DNA from: Minisyncoccota bacterium
Lineage (GTDB): Bacteria; Patescibacteriota; Minisyncoccia; Minisyncoccales; PEYH01
Reading direction: 5' to 3'
NCBI GenBank assembly: GCA_028713795.1
Contig: JAQTNP010000004.1
Coordinates: 1-23,067, forward strand
DNA: 23,067 nucleotides
Shown here in pieces: positions 1 through 6,712 of the stretch; position 1 is the stretch's first letter, and each line of letters begins with the position of its first letter. The notes beneath the pieces were generated by a model. That model saw only the letters and a program-made list of their open reading frames with translations. It searched no databases and was not told where the DNA came from. A program made the translations under genes and the position numbers.

Positions 1-172
1 CTATCCCAATAGCTCGGATAAGGCCGTGATTTAAAGAATACAATTTCCCTTTTACATTCTGTTTTACATTACAAATGCCAAAATCGCCTTCATTTATTAA
101 ACAATAATGGGAGCAATTAAGGCACTTAACCTTTTTGGATTCTTCTTTTTGCCAGAGTAATGCTTCCTGCAT
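1..172 (-). CDS. amrS: AmmeMemoRadiSam system radical SAM protein (AmrS-like), N-terminal fragment
   Basis: This gene begins at an ATG (complement of 172-170) and runs off the left edge, so only 57 codons are visible. The fragment starts MQEALLWQKEE and then has a C-x2-C-x-H-x-C cluster (KCLNCSHYC), followed by GDFGIC, NVKQN and GKLYSLNHG. This order matches the N-terminal region of the radical SAM protein that co-occurs with AMMECR1 and Memo domain proteins in bacteria and archaea; the canonical radical SAM CxxxCxxC site would lie beyond the window. The biochemical role of the family is poorly defined. No SD precedes the ATG. It is divergent from the thymidine kinase gene. The family call rests on motif recall from a short fragment. 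Confidence 0.72.
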   Translation of the reverse strand, partial: MQEALLWQKEESKKVKCLNCSHYCLINEGDFGICNVKQNVKGKLYSLNHGLIRAIGI

Positions 173-197
173 ATTAATATATTCTACACCATATTGG

Positions 198-250
198 CTT
201 GAGTAAAAAGCAAATATCTGGTAAAAGTAAAACAGCATTATTCACTCAAG
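198..250 (+). promoter_or_regulatory. Thymidine kinase promoter inside an inverted repeat
   Basis: TTGAGT (199-204), a 17-nt spacer and TAAAAG (222-227) form a plausible sigma-70 promoter. The -35 lies within CTTGAGT (198-204), which is repeated in inverse orientation as ACTCAAG (244-250) immediately before the SD. The 7-bp arms could be an operator, or could pair if transcription started further upstream. The promoter is a visual match only. Confidence 0.4.
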
Positions 251-258
251 AAAGGAGG
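251..258 (+). promoter_or_regulatory. Strong Shine-Dalgarno site of thymidine kinase
   Basis: AAAGGAGG ends 4 nt before the ATG at 263 and fixes that start. It stands out because nearly all other genes in the window lack any SD, and the 16S rRNA here has no recognisable anti-SD. Confidence 0.85.
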
Positions 259-262
259 CAAA

Positions 263-853
263 ATGTCCACCAAGAAAAGACAGTTAGAGGTTATCACCGG
301 ATGCATGTTTTCTGGCAAGACAGAAGAGCTAATCAGGAGACTGGAGCGCGTTCGTATCGCACACGGAAAAATCCTGCTGTTCAAACCGACGATCGACACT
401 CGCTACGATACGAATTCTGTCATGACTCACTACGGGAGAAAGTTCGAGGCGCATCTACTTGCGCTCAGCGAGGAAAAACTAGAAGAGCTTGAACGGATTG
501 TCGGCCAGAAGGCGATTGCTGAAGCGGACGTGATTGCTTTCGACGAGGGGAATTTTTTCTCCGGCAAGCTGCCCGATCTTTGCCAAGTGCTTGTAGCTCT
601 TGGAAAGCGGGTCATTGTTGCCGGACTAGATCTGACCTTTGCCGGAAAACCGTTCGGTTCGATGCCGACACTTCTAGCTTTGGCTGACGAGGTCGTTAAG
701 CTACAGGCGGTGTGCGTAAAGTGCGGGGAGCCGGCAACGCGCACCCAACGGATTATCGATGGCAAACCGGCCCCAGCAGATGGTCCGGTAATCCAAGTAG
801 GCGGGCTTGAAGCATACGAAGCTCGCTGCAGAAATTGCTGGGAGTTAGGGTAG
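263..853 (+). CDS. tdk: Thymidine kinase
   Basis: Phosphorylates thymidine to dTMP using ATP, a cytosolic salvage step that suits a CPR cell with limited de novo nucleotide synthesis. The 196-aa length is normal for the type II (TK1-like) family. Visible motifs: P-loop GCMFSGKT (residues 13-20); FDEGNFF (93-99), with E95 as the expected catalytic base and Asn where the family usually has Gln; and two zinc-ribbon pairs, C151/C154 and C189/C192. The start is set by an AAAGGAGG site, and a terminator follows directly, so it is a one-gene unit. G+C is about half in the stretches I counted, far above the flanking genes. With the SD, this suggests recent acquisition. Frames in other registers across this gene are shadows. 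Confidence 0.95.
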   Translation: MSTKKRQLEVITGCMFSGKTEELIRRLERVRIAHGKILLFKPTIDTRYDTNSVMTHYGRKFEAHLLALSEEKLEELERIVGQKAIAEADVIAFDEGNFFSGKLPDLCQVLVALGKRVIVAGLDLTFAGKPFGSMPTLLALADEVVKLQAVCVKCGEPATRTQRIIDGKPAPADGPVIQVGGLEAYEARCRNCWELG

Positions 854-866
854 GCCTCATTTTTCT

Positions 867-909
867 TGAGAGCGACCGAGATACAGAGTGTTCTCGGTCT
901 TCTCTTTTT
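867..909 (+). terminator. Rho-independent terminator of tdk
   Basis: GACCGAG (874-880) pairs with CTCGGTC (893-899) around a 12-nt loop. The stem extends with GAGA/TCTC beyond a 2-nt internal loop and is followed by TTTTT. It closes the GC-rich cassette. Confidence 0.8.
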
Positions 910-933
910 ATCCATTTGTGTTAAGTTAAATAT

Positions 934-1503
934 ATGCTTCACAGAATATTCATAGCTATTAATCTACCTGAAAATGTTAAAAGGAAGCTTTTGACATTTA
1001 GAGATAAGTACCAGGAAATACCGGCAAAATGGGTAAAACCGGATAATTTGCATATTACATTGCTTTTCTTGGGAAATCTGGATGACAATCAATTAAATCA
1101 AACCATTAAAACTACAAAAGAAGTTTGCGATAAACAAAATTCTTTTGTAGTTAATCTAAAAAAAGTTTGTTTTAATGAAAATCAAAAAAAGGTCCCAAGA
1201 ATGGTCTGGGTTGAAGGAGAAGGGGAAAATGATTTGTTTTCTTTTCAAAAAGAATTAGAACAGAAAATATTTAATCTTGAATCTTTTCAATACAAACAAA
1301 AGGAAGATAGATCATTTTTCTTTCATGTCACTTTAGCCAGAATCAGACAATGGGAGTTACAGAAAATGGAAGAAATCCCTGATATTGATGAAGCTTTAAA
1401 TATTAGATTTGAGGTCAATACGATAGAGATAATGGAAAGTCAATTAAAAAGAGGAGGTCCGGAATATACAATTCTGGATTCCTTTGAACTGTTAAATGAA
1501 TGA
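934..1503 (+). CDS. thpR: RNA 2',3'-cyclic phosphodiesterase (LigT/2H family)
   Basis: A 189-aa cytosolic 2H phosphoesterase. Members open 2',3'-cyclic phosphates on RNA ends and several have weak 2'-5' RNA ligase activity; the physiological substrate is often unknown. The two signature histidine motifs are clear: HITLLF near residue 41 and HVTLAR near residue 132, each with the H-x-T core. The N-terminus RIFIAINLPE is typical of the family, and the length is normal. The ATG at 934 lacks an SD; the preceding sequence is AT-rich. The last codons overlap the start of murC by 8 nt, so the two genes are probably co-transcribed and translationally linked. I see no functional link between them beyond shared expression. 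Confidence 0.9.
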   Translation: MLHRIFIAINLPENVKRKLLTFRDKYQEIPAKWVKPDNLHITLLFLGNLDDNQLNQTIKTTKEVCDKQNSFVVNLKKVCFNENQKKVPRMVWVEGEGENDLFSFQKELEQKIFNLESFQYKQKEDRSFFFHVTLARIRQWELQKMEEIPDIDEALNIRFEVNTIEIMESQLKRGGPEYTILDSFELLNE

Positions 1504-2824
1504 TAGGATACATTTTATCGGAATAGGGGGGATAGGGGTATCTTCTTTGGCTCAGTATTATCTGGCCAAAGGATTTAAGGTTTCTGGCTCAGATATTTCT
1601 TTTTCTGAGATAATTGAGTTTTTGAAGAGAAAAGGAATTAAAATATCTATTGGGCAGAAAAAAGAAAACATATCTAAAGACATTTCTTTAGTTATTTTCA
1701 CCCCAGCAATACAAAGCAGCAACCCTGAGTTAAAAGAAGCAAAGAGATTGAGGATAAAGACAAAAAGTTATTCGGAAGCTTTGGGGGAGCTTAATAAATC
1801 ATATTTTACCATTGCTGTAAGCGGAGCTCACGGGAAAAGTACCACTACTGGAATGCTAGCCAATGTTTTAATTCAAGCTGGATTAGATCCGACTGTAGTG
1901 ATAGGGACGAAATTAAAAGAATTTGGCAATACTAATTTCAGGATGGGTAAAGACAAGGGAGTTCTTTTAGTTGAAGCCGATGAATTCAAAGAATCATTTT
2001 TAAATTATCGTCCAAAGATTATCATTACAACCAATATTGAGCCCGAGCATTTAGATTATTACAAAAATCTTCCTAATATTTTGAAAGCATTTTCTAAATT
2101 TACCTCTTTTCTAAAAAAAGACGGAATATTTATTTGCAATAAAGATAATGAAAATGTTTTGAAAATAGCCAAAAAGCAAGAAAAAATAGGCAAGGTTATC
2201 TATTACTCTTTAAAGCAAAAGGAACGTGAAATGATAAAGAAAGTATTAAAAATACCAGGAGAGCATAATATATCTAATGCTTTGGCAGTATTATCTTGCG
2301 CCAGGGCTTTAAAAATCAAGGATTCTGTTACTCTAAAAGGCCTGGCTTCATATACTGGTGCCTGGAGAAGAATGGAAACTAGAATAATTAAGTTAAAAAA
2401 CAGAAAAGTAACCATAATATCTGATTATGGTCATCACCCTACAGAAATAGATTTGACTGTCAGCGCAATAAAAGAAAAATATGCCGGGAAAAAAATCTGG
2501 CTGATATTTCAGCCCCATCAATATCAAAGGACATATTATCTTTTTAATGACTTTATCAGAGTTTTGTCCAAGCTTGATCTTGATAATCTTGTTTTAGCCC
2601 CCATATATGAAGTGGCTGGCAGGGAGACTAAGTTACTTAAGCAAAAAGTTTCTTCCAAAAAGATTTCCGAAGAATTAAATAAAAAAGGAGAAAAGACAAT
2701 TTCATTTCCAACCCTAAAAAATGTCAAAAAATACATTGAGGATAGTTTCAAAGGTGATGTGATTATCTTTATGGGAGCAGGGGATATATATTTTTTAGCA
2801 GACCAGATGGTTCAAGGTGAATAA
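1496..2824 (+). CDS. murC: UDP-N-acetylmuramate--L-alanine ligase
   Basis: Adds L-alanine to UDP-N-acetylmuramic acid with ATP, the first amino-acid step of peptidoglycan precursor synthesis in the cytosol. Length 442 aa, normal for MurC. In order: N-terminal Rossmann loop GIGGIGVSSLA (about 9-19); ATP-binding loop GAHGKSTTTG (about 110-119); VEADEFKESF; NIEPEHLDYY, typical of Mur ligase central domains; and DYGHHPTEI in the C-terminal domain, characteristic of MurC/Mpl. The start overlaps thpR by 8 nt in a different frame and has no SD. The WRRMETR stretch fits MurC. Mpl (murein peptide ligase) is the main alternative; the short length and N-terminal glycine loop favour MurC. It implies a peptidoglycan wall, consistent with the transglycosylase at 3911. 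Confidence 0.93.
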   Translation: MNDRIHFIGIGGIGVSSLAQYYLAKGFKVSGSDISFSEIIEFLKRKGIKISIGQKKENISKDISLVIFTPAIQSSNPELKEAKRLRIKTKSYSEALGELNKSYFTIAVSGAHGKSTTTGMLANVLIQAGLDPTVVIGTKLKEFGNTNFRMGKDKGVLLVEADEFKESFLNYRPKIIITTNIEPEHLDYYKNLPNILKAFSKFTSFLKKDGIFICNKDNENVLKIAKKQEKIGKVIYYSLKQKEREMIKKVLKIPGEHNISNALAVLSCARALKIKDSVTLKGLASYTGAWRRMETRIIKLKNRKVTIISDYGHHPTEIDLTVSAIKEKYAGKKIWLIFQPHQYQRTYYLFNDFIRVLSKLDLDNLVLAPIYEVAGRETKLLKQKVSSKKISEELNKKGEKTISFPTLKNVKKYIEDSFKGDVIIFMGAGDIYFLADQMVQGE

Positions 2825-2829
2825 CTGGA

Positions 2830-2859
2830 TTGACCATTTTTGGAATAGTGTAGTATTAT
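2830..2859 (+). promoter_or_regulatory. Promoter upstream of the 29-aa membrane peptide gene
   Basis: TTGACC (2830-2835), 18-nt spacer, TATTAT (2854-2859). A good -35 and a fair -10 lie in the gap after murC and point at the small ORF at 2916. Confidence 0.45.
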
Positions 2860-2915
2860 ATAAGTATGATAATTCATCAAGAAAGGTCGCTTTAATTCAT
2901 TAAAAATTTAAAAAA

Positions 2916-3005
2916 ATGGATTCAACTATTACAGCAATTATCTTTATCGTGTTAGCGATATTGGCCGTAGGCGCAATTTTCTTTGTTTTTAAGAAGAAGA
3001 AATAA
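2916..3005 (+). CDS. Single-span membrane peptide, 29 aa
   Basis: Unrecognised. The peptide starts MDSTITAIIF, has one hydrophobic span over about residues 5-25, and ends in four lysines after FVF, so the positive-inside rule predicts an outside N-terminus and a cytosolic C-terminus. It sits alone between a promoter-like element (2830-2859) and a strong hairpin (3024-3050), which gives it the shape of an independent transcription unit. The ATG lacks an SD and is preceded by an A-rich leader. Small size leaves some chance that it is not translated; the clean TM-plus-lysine design and flanking signals support it. No function can be assigned. Confidence 0.55.
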   Translation: MDSTITAIIFIVLAILAVGAIFFVFKKKK

Positions 3006-3023
3006 CAATTTTCAAGAATCTAT

Positions 3024-3050
3024 CAAAGAGCATCTTTAAGATGCTCTTTG
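3024..3050 (+). terminator. Terminator-like hairpin after the 29-aa peptide gene
   Basis: CAAAGAGCATC (3024-3034) pairs perfectly with GATGCTCTTTG (3040-3050) around TTTAA, an 11-bp stem. There is no long T run after it, so termination is probable rather than certain. Confidence 0.6.
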
Positions 3051-3060
3051 CGTTAGACCC

Positions 3061-3089
3061 TTGATTTATTTTGCCTTTTTTGCTATAAT
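3061..3089 (+). promoter_or_regulatory. Strong promoter for the small membrane ORF and rplY
   Basis: TTGATT (3061-3066), exact 17-nt spacer, perfect TATAAT (3084-3089). The expected transcription start near 3096 is only about 4 nt before the ATG at 3100, implying a nearly leaderless mRNA. Confidence 0.75.
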
Positions 3090-3099
3090 CAAACCTACC

Positions 3100-3237
3100 A
3101 TGACTAAATTATTAGATTTCATTACAATAGTGGCTTTTGTCATCCTGTTATTGGTTGTTCTTACGGCCCATAGGCCTACTCAGAGAGAAATAATTAACAC
3201 AATGTCAGCTTCAGCCAGCCAATCATATGAAAAATAA
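3100..3237 (+). CDS. Small membrane protein, 45 aa, upstream of rplY
   Basis: Unrecognised. It begins MTKLLDFITIVAF, has one hydrophobic segment (about residues 5-22), then a polar tail rich in Ser, Thr and Gln ending SQSYEK. The reading frame overlaps the rplY start by 11 nt, so the two would be translated from one mRNA. The perfect TATAAT promoter lies so close upstream that the message would be almost leaderless at this ATG. If the ORF is not real, the same mRNA would give rplY a leader of about 130 nt; translation of the small ORF may therefore control rplY. No SD at either start. No function is assigned. Confidence 0.55.
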   Translation: MTKLLDFITIVAFVILLLVVLTAHRPTQREIINTMSASASQSYEK

Positions 3238-3895
3238 ACAGGAGATTTTAACATTACAGGCAAAAACCAGAGAAGATATAAAAGCAGATTCATTACCTGC
3301 TGTTTTGTACGGTCCAAAGACAAAAAATCAAATCTTGTCTTTGAATCAGAAAGATTTTGAAAAGATGTTAGCTAAAACAGGAGAAACCTCTGTTATTAAT
3401 CTTGAAATTGATGGTCAAAAGGATAAGCATACGATTCTTATCCATGAAATACAGAAATCTCCAATAACTGGTAAAATTATTCATGTTGATTTGTATCAGC
3501 CTGATCTAACCAAGAAAGTTGAGGCAGACGTTCCTTTGTCTATCACAGGTATCTCTCCTGCGGTAAAGGAATTAGGGGGTACATTAATCAAGAATTTCTC
3601 AGAAATTAAGGTTAAGGCATTGCCAATGGATTTACCACATGAAATAGCTATTGATGTAAGCAAACTATTGAATATCCACGATGAGATAAAGATAAAAGAT
3701 TTAAATATTCCAGAAGGAGTCGAAATCCTAAAGGATATCAATGATATAATTGTTTCTATTGCTCCTCCAACAGATGTAGAGGCAGAGCTTAAGAAATCCG
3801 CAGAACCTGAGGCCGGAGAGCCAGAGCTTATCAGGGAAAACAAAGAGGAAGTGGCAGAAACAGAGTCCGAAGCCGAAGCTCCAAAAAAAGAATAA
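3227..3895 (+). CDS. rplY: 50S ribosomal protein L25 (Ctc/TL5 form)
   Basis: Binds 5S rRNA in the large ribosomal subunit. At 222 aa it is the long form: an N-terminal L25 domain (about 1-90, with LPAVLYGP and HVDLYQ typical of the family) and a C-terminal TL5-type beta domain (about 95-185, with GTLIKNFSEIKVKALPMDLP). It ends in an acidic tail of about 35 residues rich in Glu and Ala that is probably disordered. The ATG lies inside the end of the 45-aa membrane ORF and has no SD. The secreted transglycosylase gene follows after 15 nt, so read-through into it is likely. Confidence 0.93.
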   Translation: MKNKQEILTLQAKTREDIKADSLPAVLYGPKTKNQILSLNQKDFEKMLAKTGETSVINLEIDGQKDKHTILIHEIQKSPITGKIIHVDLYQPDLTKKVEADVPLSITGISPAVKELGGTLIKNFSEIKVKALPMDLPHEIAIDVSKLLNIHDEIKIKDLNIPEGVEILKDINDIIVSIAPPTDVEAELKKSAEPEAGEPELIRENKEEVAETESEAEAPKKE

Positions 3896-3910
3896 GGCAA
3901 TAGTTTTAAA

Positions 3911-5335
3911 ATGGGTAAAGAACTATTTAAAAAAGTCTTTTTAGTAGTCACGATAATTATTTTCGCTGTTTTTAATTTTTCTAAGGCCGAAGATTTAGAA
4001 ACAGAATGCGATATCAATACAATTGATACCAAATGCCAGCAATTAGGACAATTGCAATGCCAGGATTTTTTGAAAAAATGCCTTGATTATTTTCAGGCCC
4101 AAAGCGATGAGTATGGCAAAAAGATAGCTACAAGCCAGGCTCAGCAGAAAACATTAAAAACAGAGATAGCTAATATTAATAATAAGATAAGCAAACTAAA
4201 GGCTGAGATCCAGCATAATAATCTTCTGATTAAAGATTTAAAGTTTCAGATTAAGGATACAGAGACCTCAATTACTACAACCCAAGGGAGGATAGAAGAC
4301 ACTAAAAATAAATTGGCAGAGCTTTTAAGGGCAATTGCCCAATATGATCGGATATCTACAATAGAGATATTGCTTTCCGAGGAAAATCTTTCCGGATTTT
4401 TTAATGAATTGACTGATTTGGATGCTTTAAGCTCCAAGCACCAGCAATTATATGAAGACATCACTAATTTAAAGATCCAATTGGAAAAAGAAAAAGAATC
4501 ATTAGATGAGGAAAAAGACAGTTTAGAGAAACAAGTAGTTATTTCTTCCTTGAAGGCTAAGGAAAACGAATCATTAAAAAGCACTAAAAATAATATTTTG
4601 ACTGAGACTAAGGGAGAAGAAGCAAAATATCAAACATATCTTAAAGAAACCCAAGAAAAAGCTCAAGAAATAAGAAAAAGAATCTTTGAATTGGCTCAGA
4701 TAGGGGATACCGAAGCCCCAAGCTATGAAGAGGCATATGCTTTGGCTAAGTATGCAGGCGCTCAGACAGGAGTAAGGCCAGCTTTAATTCTAGGATTATT
4801 AGAAGTAGAATCTGCTATTGGAAAAAATGTTGGACAGTGTAATTGCGCTGGAAAAACATTTTGCAAATACCCCGATATATCTTGGAAAAAAATTATGCCT
4901 AAAAGCAGCTGGTCTGCTTTTGAGAAAATTACCGAAGAATTAGGGTTAGATCCTAATACTACTCCAGTTTCCTGTTCTGTTAGCGGAAACGCAATACAGG
5001 CGGGAGGAGCCATGGGTCCTGCCCAGTTTATGCCTTCAACTTGGCTTAATTTGAAGTACAAGACAAGAGTTGAAGCAATAACAGGTGTTGTTCCAGCTAA
5101 CCCTTGGAGAGTAAAAGATGCATTTTTAGCAGCCGCCTTATATCTCAAGGATTGGGGAGCCGATTCCCAGAAATTAACAAAAGAAATAGGGGCAGTTACC
5201 GCCTATCTTTGTGGTACAAGCAGTATGACAACTTCCTGCACTAGGGCAGGGGGAAAAAGCTATAGGACTTCTGTTATGAATAAAACGGCTCAATGGCAGG
5301 AATGGATAGATCAAGGAATATTTAATGGGAAATAA
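3911..5335 (+). CDS. Secreted coiled-coil peptidoglycan hydrolase with lytic transglycosylase domain
   Basis: A 474-aa exported protein predicted to act on the cell wall. Residues 1-27 form a signal peptide or N-terminal anchor (KK charge, then a long hydrophobic run, ending SKA). Residues about 50-265 are a long Lys/Glu-rich coiled coil like the N-terminal regions of PcsB/EnvC-type hydrolase regulators. Residues about 280-474 match the SLT_2/MltB-like transglycosylase fold: LLEVESAIG (E300 is the likely catalytic acid by alignment with the MltB V-E-T-x-Y-G motif), GAMGPAQFMPSTW (about 367-379), NPWRVKDAFLAAALYL and AVTAYLCG. Several cysteines (CNC, and C near 325, 360, 435, 445) suggest disulfides outside the cell. 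It follows rplY closely without an SD. The likely role is septal or lateral wall remodelling; bond specificity is inferred. Confidence 0.85.
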   Translation: MGKELFKKVFLVVTIIIFAVFNFSKAEDLETECDINTIDTKCQQLGQLQCQDFLKKCLDYFQAQSDEYGKKIATSQAQQKTLKTEIANINNKISKLKAEIQHNNLLIKDLKFQIKDTETSITTTQGRIEDTKNKLAELLRAIAQYDRISTIEILLSEENLSGFFNELTDLDALSSKHQQLYEDITNLKIQLEKEKESLDEEKDSLEKQVVISSLKAKENESLKSTKNNILTETKGEEAKYQTYLKETQEKAQEIRKRIFELAQIGDTEAPSYEEAYALAKYAGAQTGVRPALILGLLEVESAIGKNVGQCNCAGKTFCKYPDISWKKIMPKSSWSAFEKITEELGLDPNTTPVSCSVSGNAIQAGGAMGPAQFMPSTWLNLKYKTRVEAITGVVPANPWRVKDAFLAAALYLKDWGADSQKLTKEIGAVTAYLCGTSSMTTSCTRAGGKSYRTSVMNKTAQWQEWIDQGIFNGK

Positions 5336-5361
5336 AGAAAGACGGCTCAAGCGAGCCGTCT
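5328..5361 (-). terminator. Terminator of the 50-aa membrane gene, overlapping its stop codon
   Basis: AGACGGCTC (5340-5348) pairs perfectly with GAGCCGTCT (5353-5361) around a 4-nt loop. On the minus strand a T-rich run follows (complement of 5328-5340). The TGA stop of the small gene lies inside the stem. The hairpin starts 4 nt after the transglycosylase stop codon, so it may also protect that mRNA's 3' end. Confidence 0.75.
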
Positions 5362-5499
5362 GGACAGAACGATAGCCAAGGCGATGAGTAGGCCGGCGAT
5401 CATCATTCCAGCGATTGGGATGATGAACCTCCCGATGGTTTTTGCGAGATCCTGGTACGTCCCTCTGGTAGCTTCGCGCAGGATTTCTCCATTGGTCAT
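5347..5499 (-). CDS. GC-rich small membrane protein, 50 aa
   Basis: Unrecognised. Start MTNGEILREATRGTYQDLAK, an amphipathic and charged cytosolic segment, then a transmembrane span over about residues 25-45 (FIIPIAGMMIAGLLIALAIV), ending LSRRLA. A strong AAGGAG site lies 5 nt before the ATG, and the TGA is built into the terminator stem, so this is a compact one-gene cassette. Base composition and codon use (GCC, CTC, CGC, ATC) differ sharply from the AT-rich genes on both sides, as in thymidine kinase. The upstream region (minus strand) has TTGACT followed by TAATCT and TATAAT, with spacing that allows more than one promoter reading. Probably acquired. Function unknown; the form resembles toxin-like or regulatory membrane peptides, but nothing shows that directly. 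Confidence 0.7.
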   Translation of the reverse strand: MTNGEILREATRGTYQDLAKTIGRFIIPIAGMMIAGLLIALAIVLSRRLA

Positions 5500-5504
5500 G
5501 CTAT

Positions 5505-5510
5505 CTCCTT
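5505..5510 (-). promoter_or_regulatory. Shine-Dalgarno site of the 50-aa membrane gene
   Basis: AAGGAG on the minus strand, 5 nt upstream of the ATG. Apart from thymidine kinase, this is the only strong SD found before a gene in this window. Confidence 0.8.
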
Positions 5511-5579
5511 TTCCGTAGGTACTAATTATAGATTATTACTTATATCTGAATAGTCAAGTAAATACCCGCAAACAGAGGT

Positions 5580-6623
5580 TTATTTGTTTATTTCTTTTTC
5601 TAGCTCATCAATGATCTGATCTAATTTTCCCATCATTATTTCTTCAAGATTATGCCAGGATTTTTTAATTCTATGATCAGTAACTCTATCTTGAGGATAG
5701 TTATATGTTCTTATCTTTTCTGATCTCTCCATTTTTCCTACCTGGGATCTTCTATCGTCTTGCATTTTTGCATTTTGAGATTCTTCTTGAGCCTGAAGTA
5801 TTTTAGCTTCAAGAATAGATAGGGCATTTTCTTTGTTGCTTGCTAGGCTTCTTTCTGTTTGGCAGGTAACTACTAATCCAGTAGGGATATGGGTGATTCT
5901 TATCGCTGTTTCCCTTTTATTTACATATTGCCCCCCGGGGCCGGAAGAATGATAGCTCTCCGTAATTATCTCATCTGGTTTAATTATAACCTGGGATTTG
6001 GTTGGTCTTGGCAAGACTGCCACTGCGGCAGTGGAGGTGTGTATTCTTCCTGATTTTTCTGTCTCAGGAATCCTTTGAACCCTATGAACTCCTCCTTCAT
6101 ACTTCATTTTAGAATATGCCTCAGTCCCGACTATCTCAAAAACAATTTCTTTTATCCCCCCCAATTCTGTTTTGCTGCTATCTAAAATTCTTGTCTGCCA
6201 TAACTTTGATTCAGCATACTTAAAATACATATTAAATAGATTAGCGGCAAAAAGAGCCGCTTCTTCTCCTCCTGTTCCAGCCCTGATCTCTATAATCACA
6301 GAATCGCTTTGTTCTTCTTTTTTTTCTTCTAATATTTCTTTAATCTGTTTTTGGAGTTGAGATTGCTGATCTAATAATGAAAGTTTTTCTTCTTTGGCCA
6401 AGGTTACTAATTCCTGCTCTAGATTAGAATTGATAATTTCTTCTGTTTGAGAAAGCTTATTTTCTAATTGAGCTGATTGATTTAAAAGATTGATAACTTT
6501 TTCAATAATTTCTTTCTTTTTATTTAATTCTCCTAAAGTTTTCCAATCAGAAGATAACTGAGCTTGTTCTAAAAGCGATAAAGTTTCATTATAATCTTCT
6601 TTTAAATCTTGAACGGTTTTCAT
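5580..6623 (-). CDS. prfA: Peptide chain release factor 1
   Basis: Recognises UAA/UAG in the ribosomal A site and triggers peptide release. 347 aa, slightly shorter than E. coli RF1. The N-terminal half is helical and Glu/Lys-rich. EIRAGTGGEEAALFA precedes the core domain. The codon-reading motif is P-E-T in QRIPETEKSGRIHTS (the RF1 P-x-T type, not the RF2 SPF). The catalytic loop is SSGPGGQYVN with GGQ at residues 230-232. The C-terminal QVGKMERSEKIRTYNYPQDRVTDHR is a family signature. The start codon lies 5 nt after the T-run of a terminator-like hairpin, so transcription from rpmE would have to pass an attenuator-like leader. No SD and no clear separate promoter. Confidence 0.96.
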   Translation of the reverse strand: MKTVQDLKEDYNETLSLLEQAQLSSDWKTLGELNKKKEIIEKVINLLNQSAQLENKLSQTEEIINSNLEQELVTLAKEEKLSLLDQQSQLQKQIKEILEEKKEEQSDSVIIEIRAGTGGEEAALFAANLFNMYFKYAESKLWQTRILDSSKTELGGIKEIVFEIVGTEAYSKMKYEGGVHRVQRIPETEKSGRIHTSTAAVAVLPRPTKSQVIIKPDEIITESYHSSGPGGQYVNKRETAIRITHIPTGLVVTCQTERSLASNKENALSILEAKILQAQEESQNAKMQDDRRSQVGKMERSEKIRTYNYPQDRVTDHRIKKSWHNLEEIMMGKLDQIIDELEKEINK

Positions 6624-6628
6624 TTTGT

Positions 6629-6656
6629 AAAAAAAACAAAGCTTTAAACTTTGTTT
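6629..6656 (-). terminator. Terminator between rpmE and prfA
   Basis: On the minus strand AAACAAAG (complement of 6656-6649) pairs with CTTTGTTT (complement of 6641-6634) and runs into eight T residues (6636-6629). It ends 5 nt before the prfA ATG. Confidence 0.75.
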
Positions 6657-6659
6657 CCT

Positions 6660-6703
6660 GTCCCCTTAAAAGCCATCTTTAAGCAAGATAGCTGATAGGG
6701 GAC
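6660..6703 (-). promoter_or_regulatory. Structured leader element preceding the prfA terminator
   Basis: An outer 7-bp stem (6660-6666 with 6697-6703, GTCCCCT/AGGGGAC) encloses a second stem (6671-6679 with 6685-6693) of 8 pairs and one mismatch. It lies between the rpmE stop and the terminator at 6629-6656, a layout like an attenuator or cis-regulatory RNA. No known riboswitch is recognised. Confidence 0.5.
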
Positions 6704-6712
6704 TATTAATCA

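Noticed and set aside
199..492. A 97-codon frame starting upstream of thymidine kinase
   Set aside because: Out of frame with the clear tdk gene, starts at TTG without SD, and encodes no recognisable protein.
430..942. A 170-codon antisense ORF opposite tdk
   Set aside because: A shadow produced by the higher GC content of tdk; no family features and no initiation signals.
3496..4032. A 178-codon antisense ORF over rplY and the next gene
   Set aside because: Ser/Ile-rich composition typical of a reverse shadow; it spans the boundary of two real genes.
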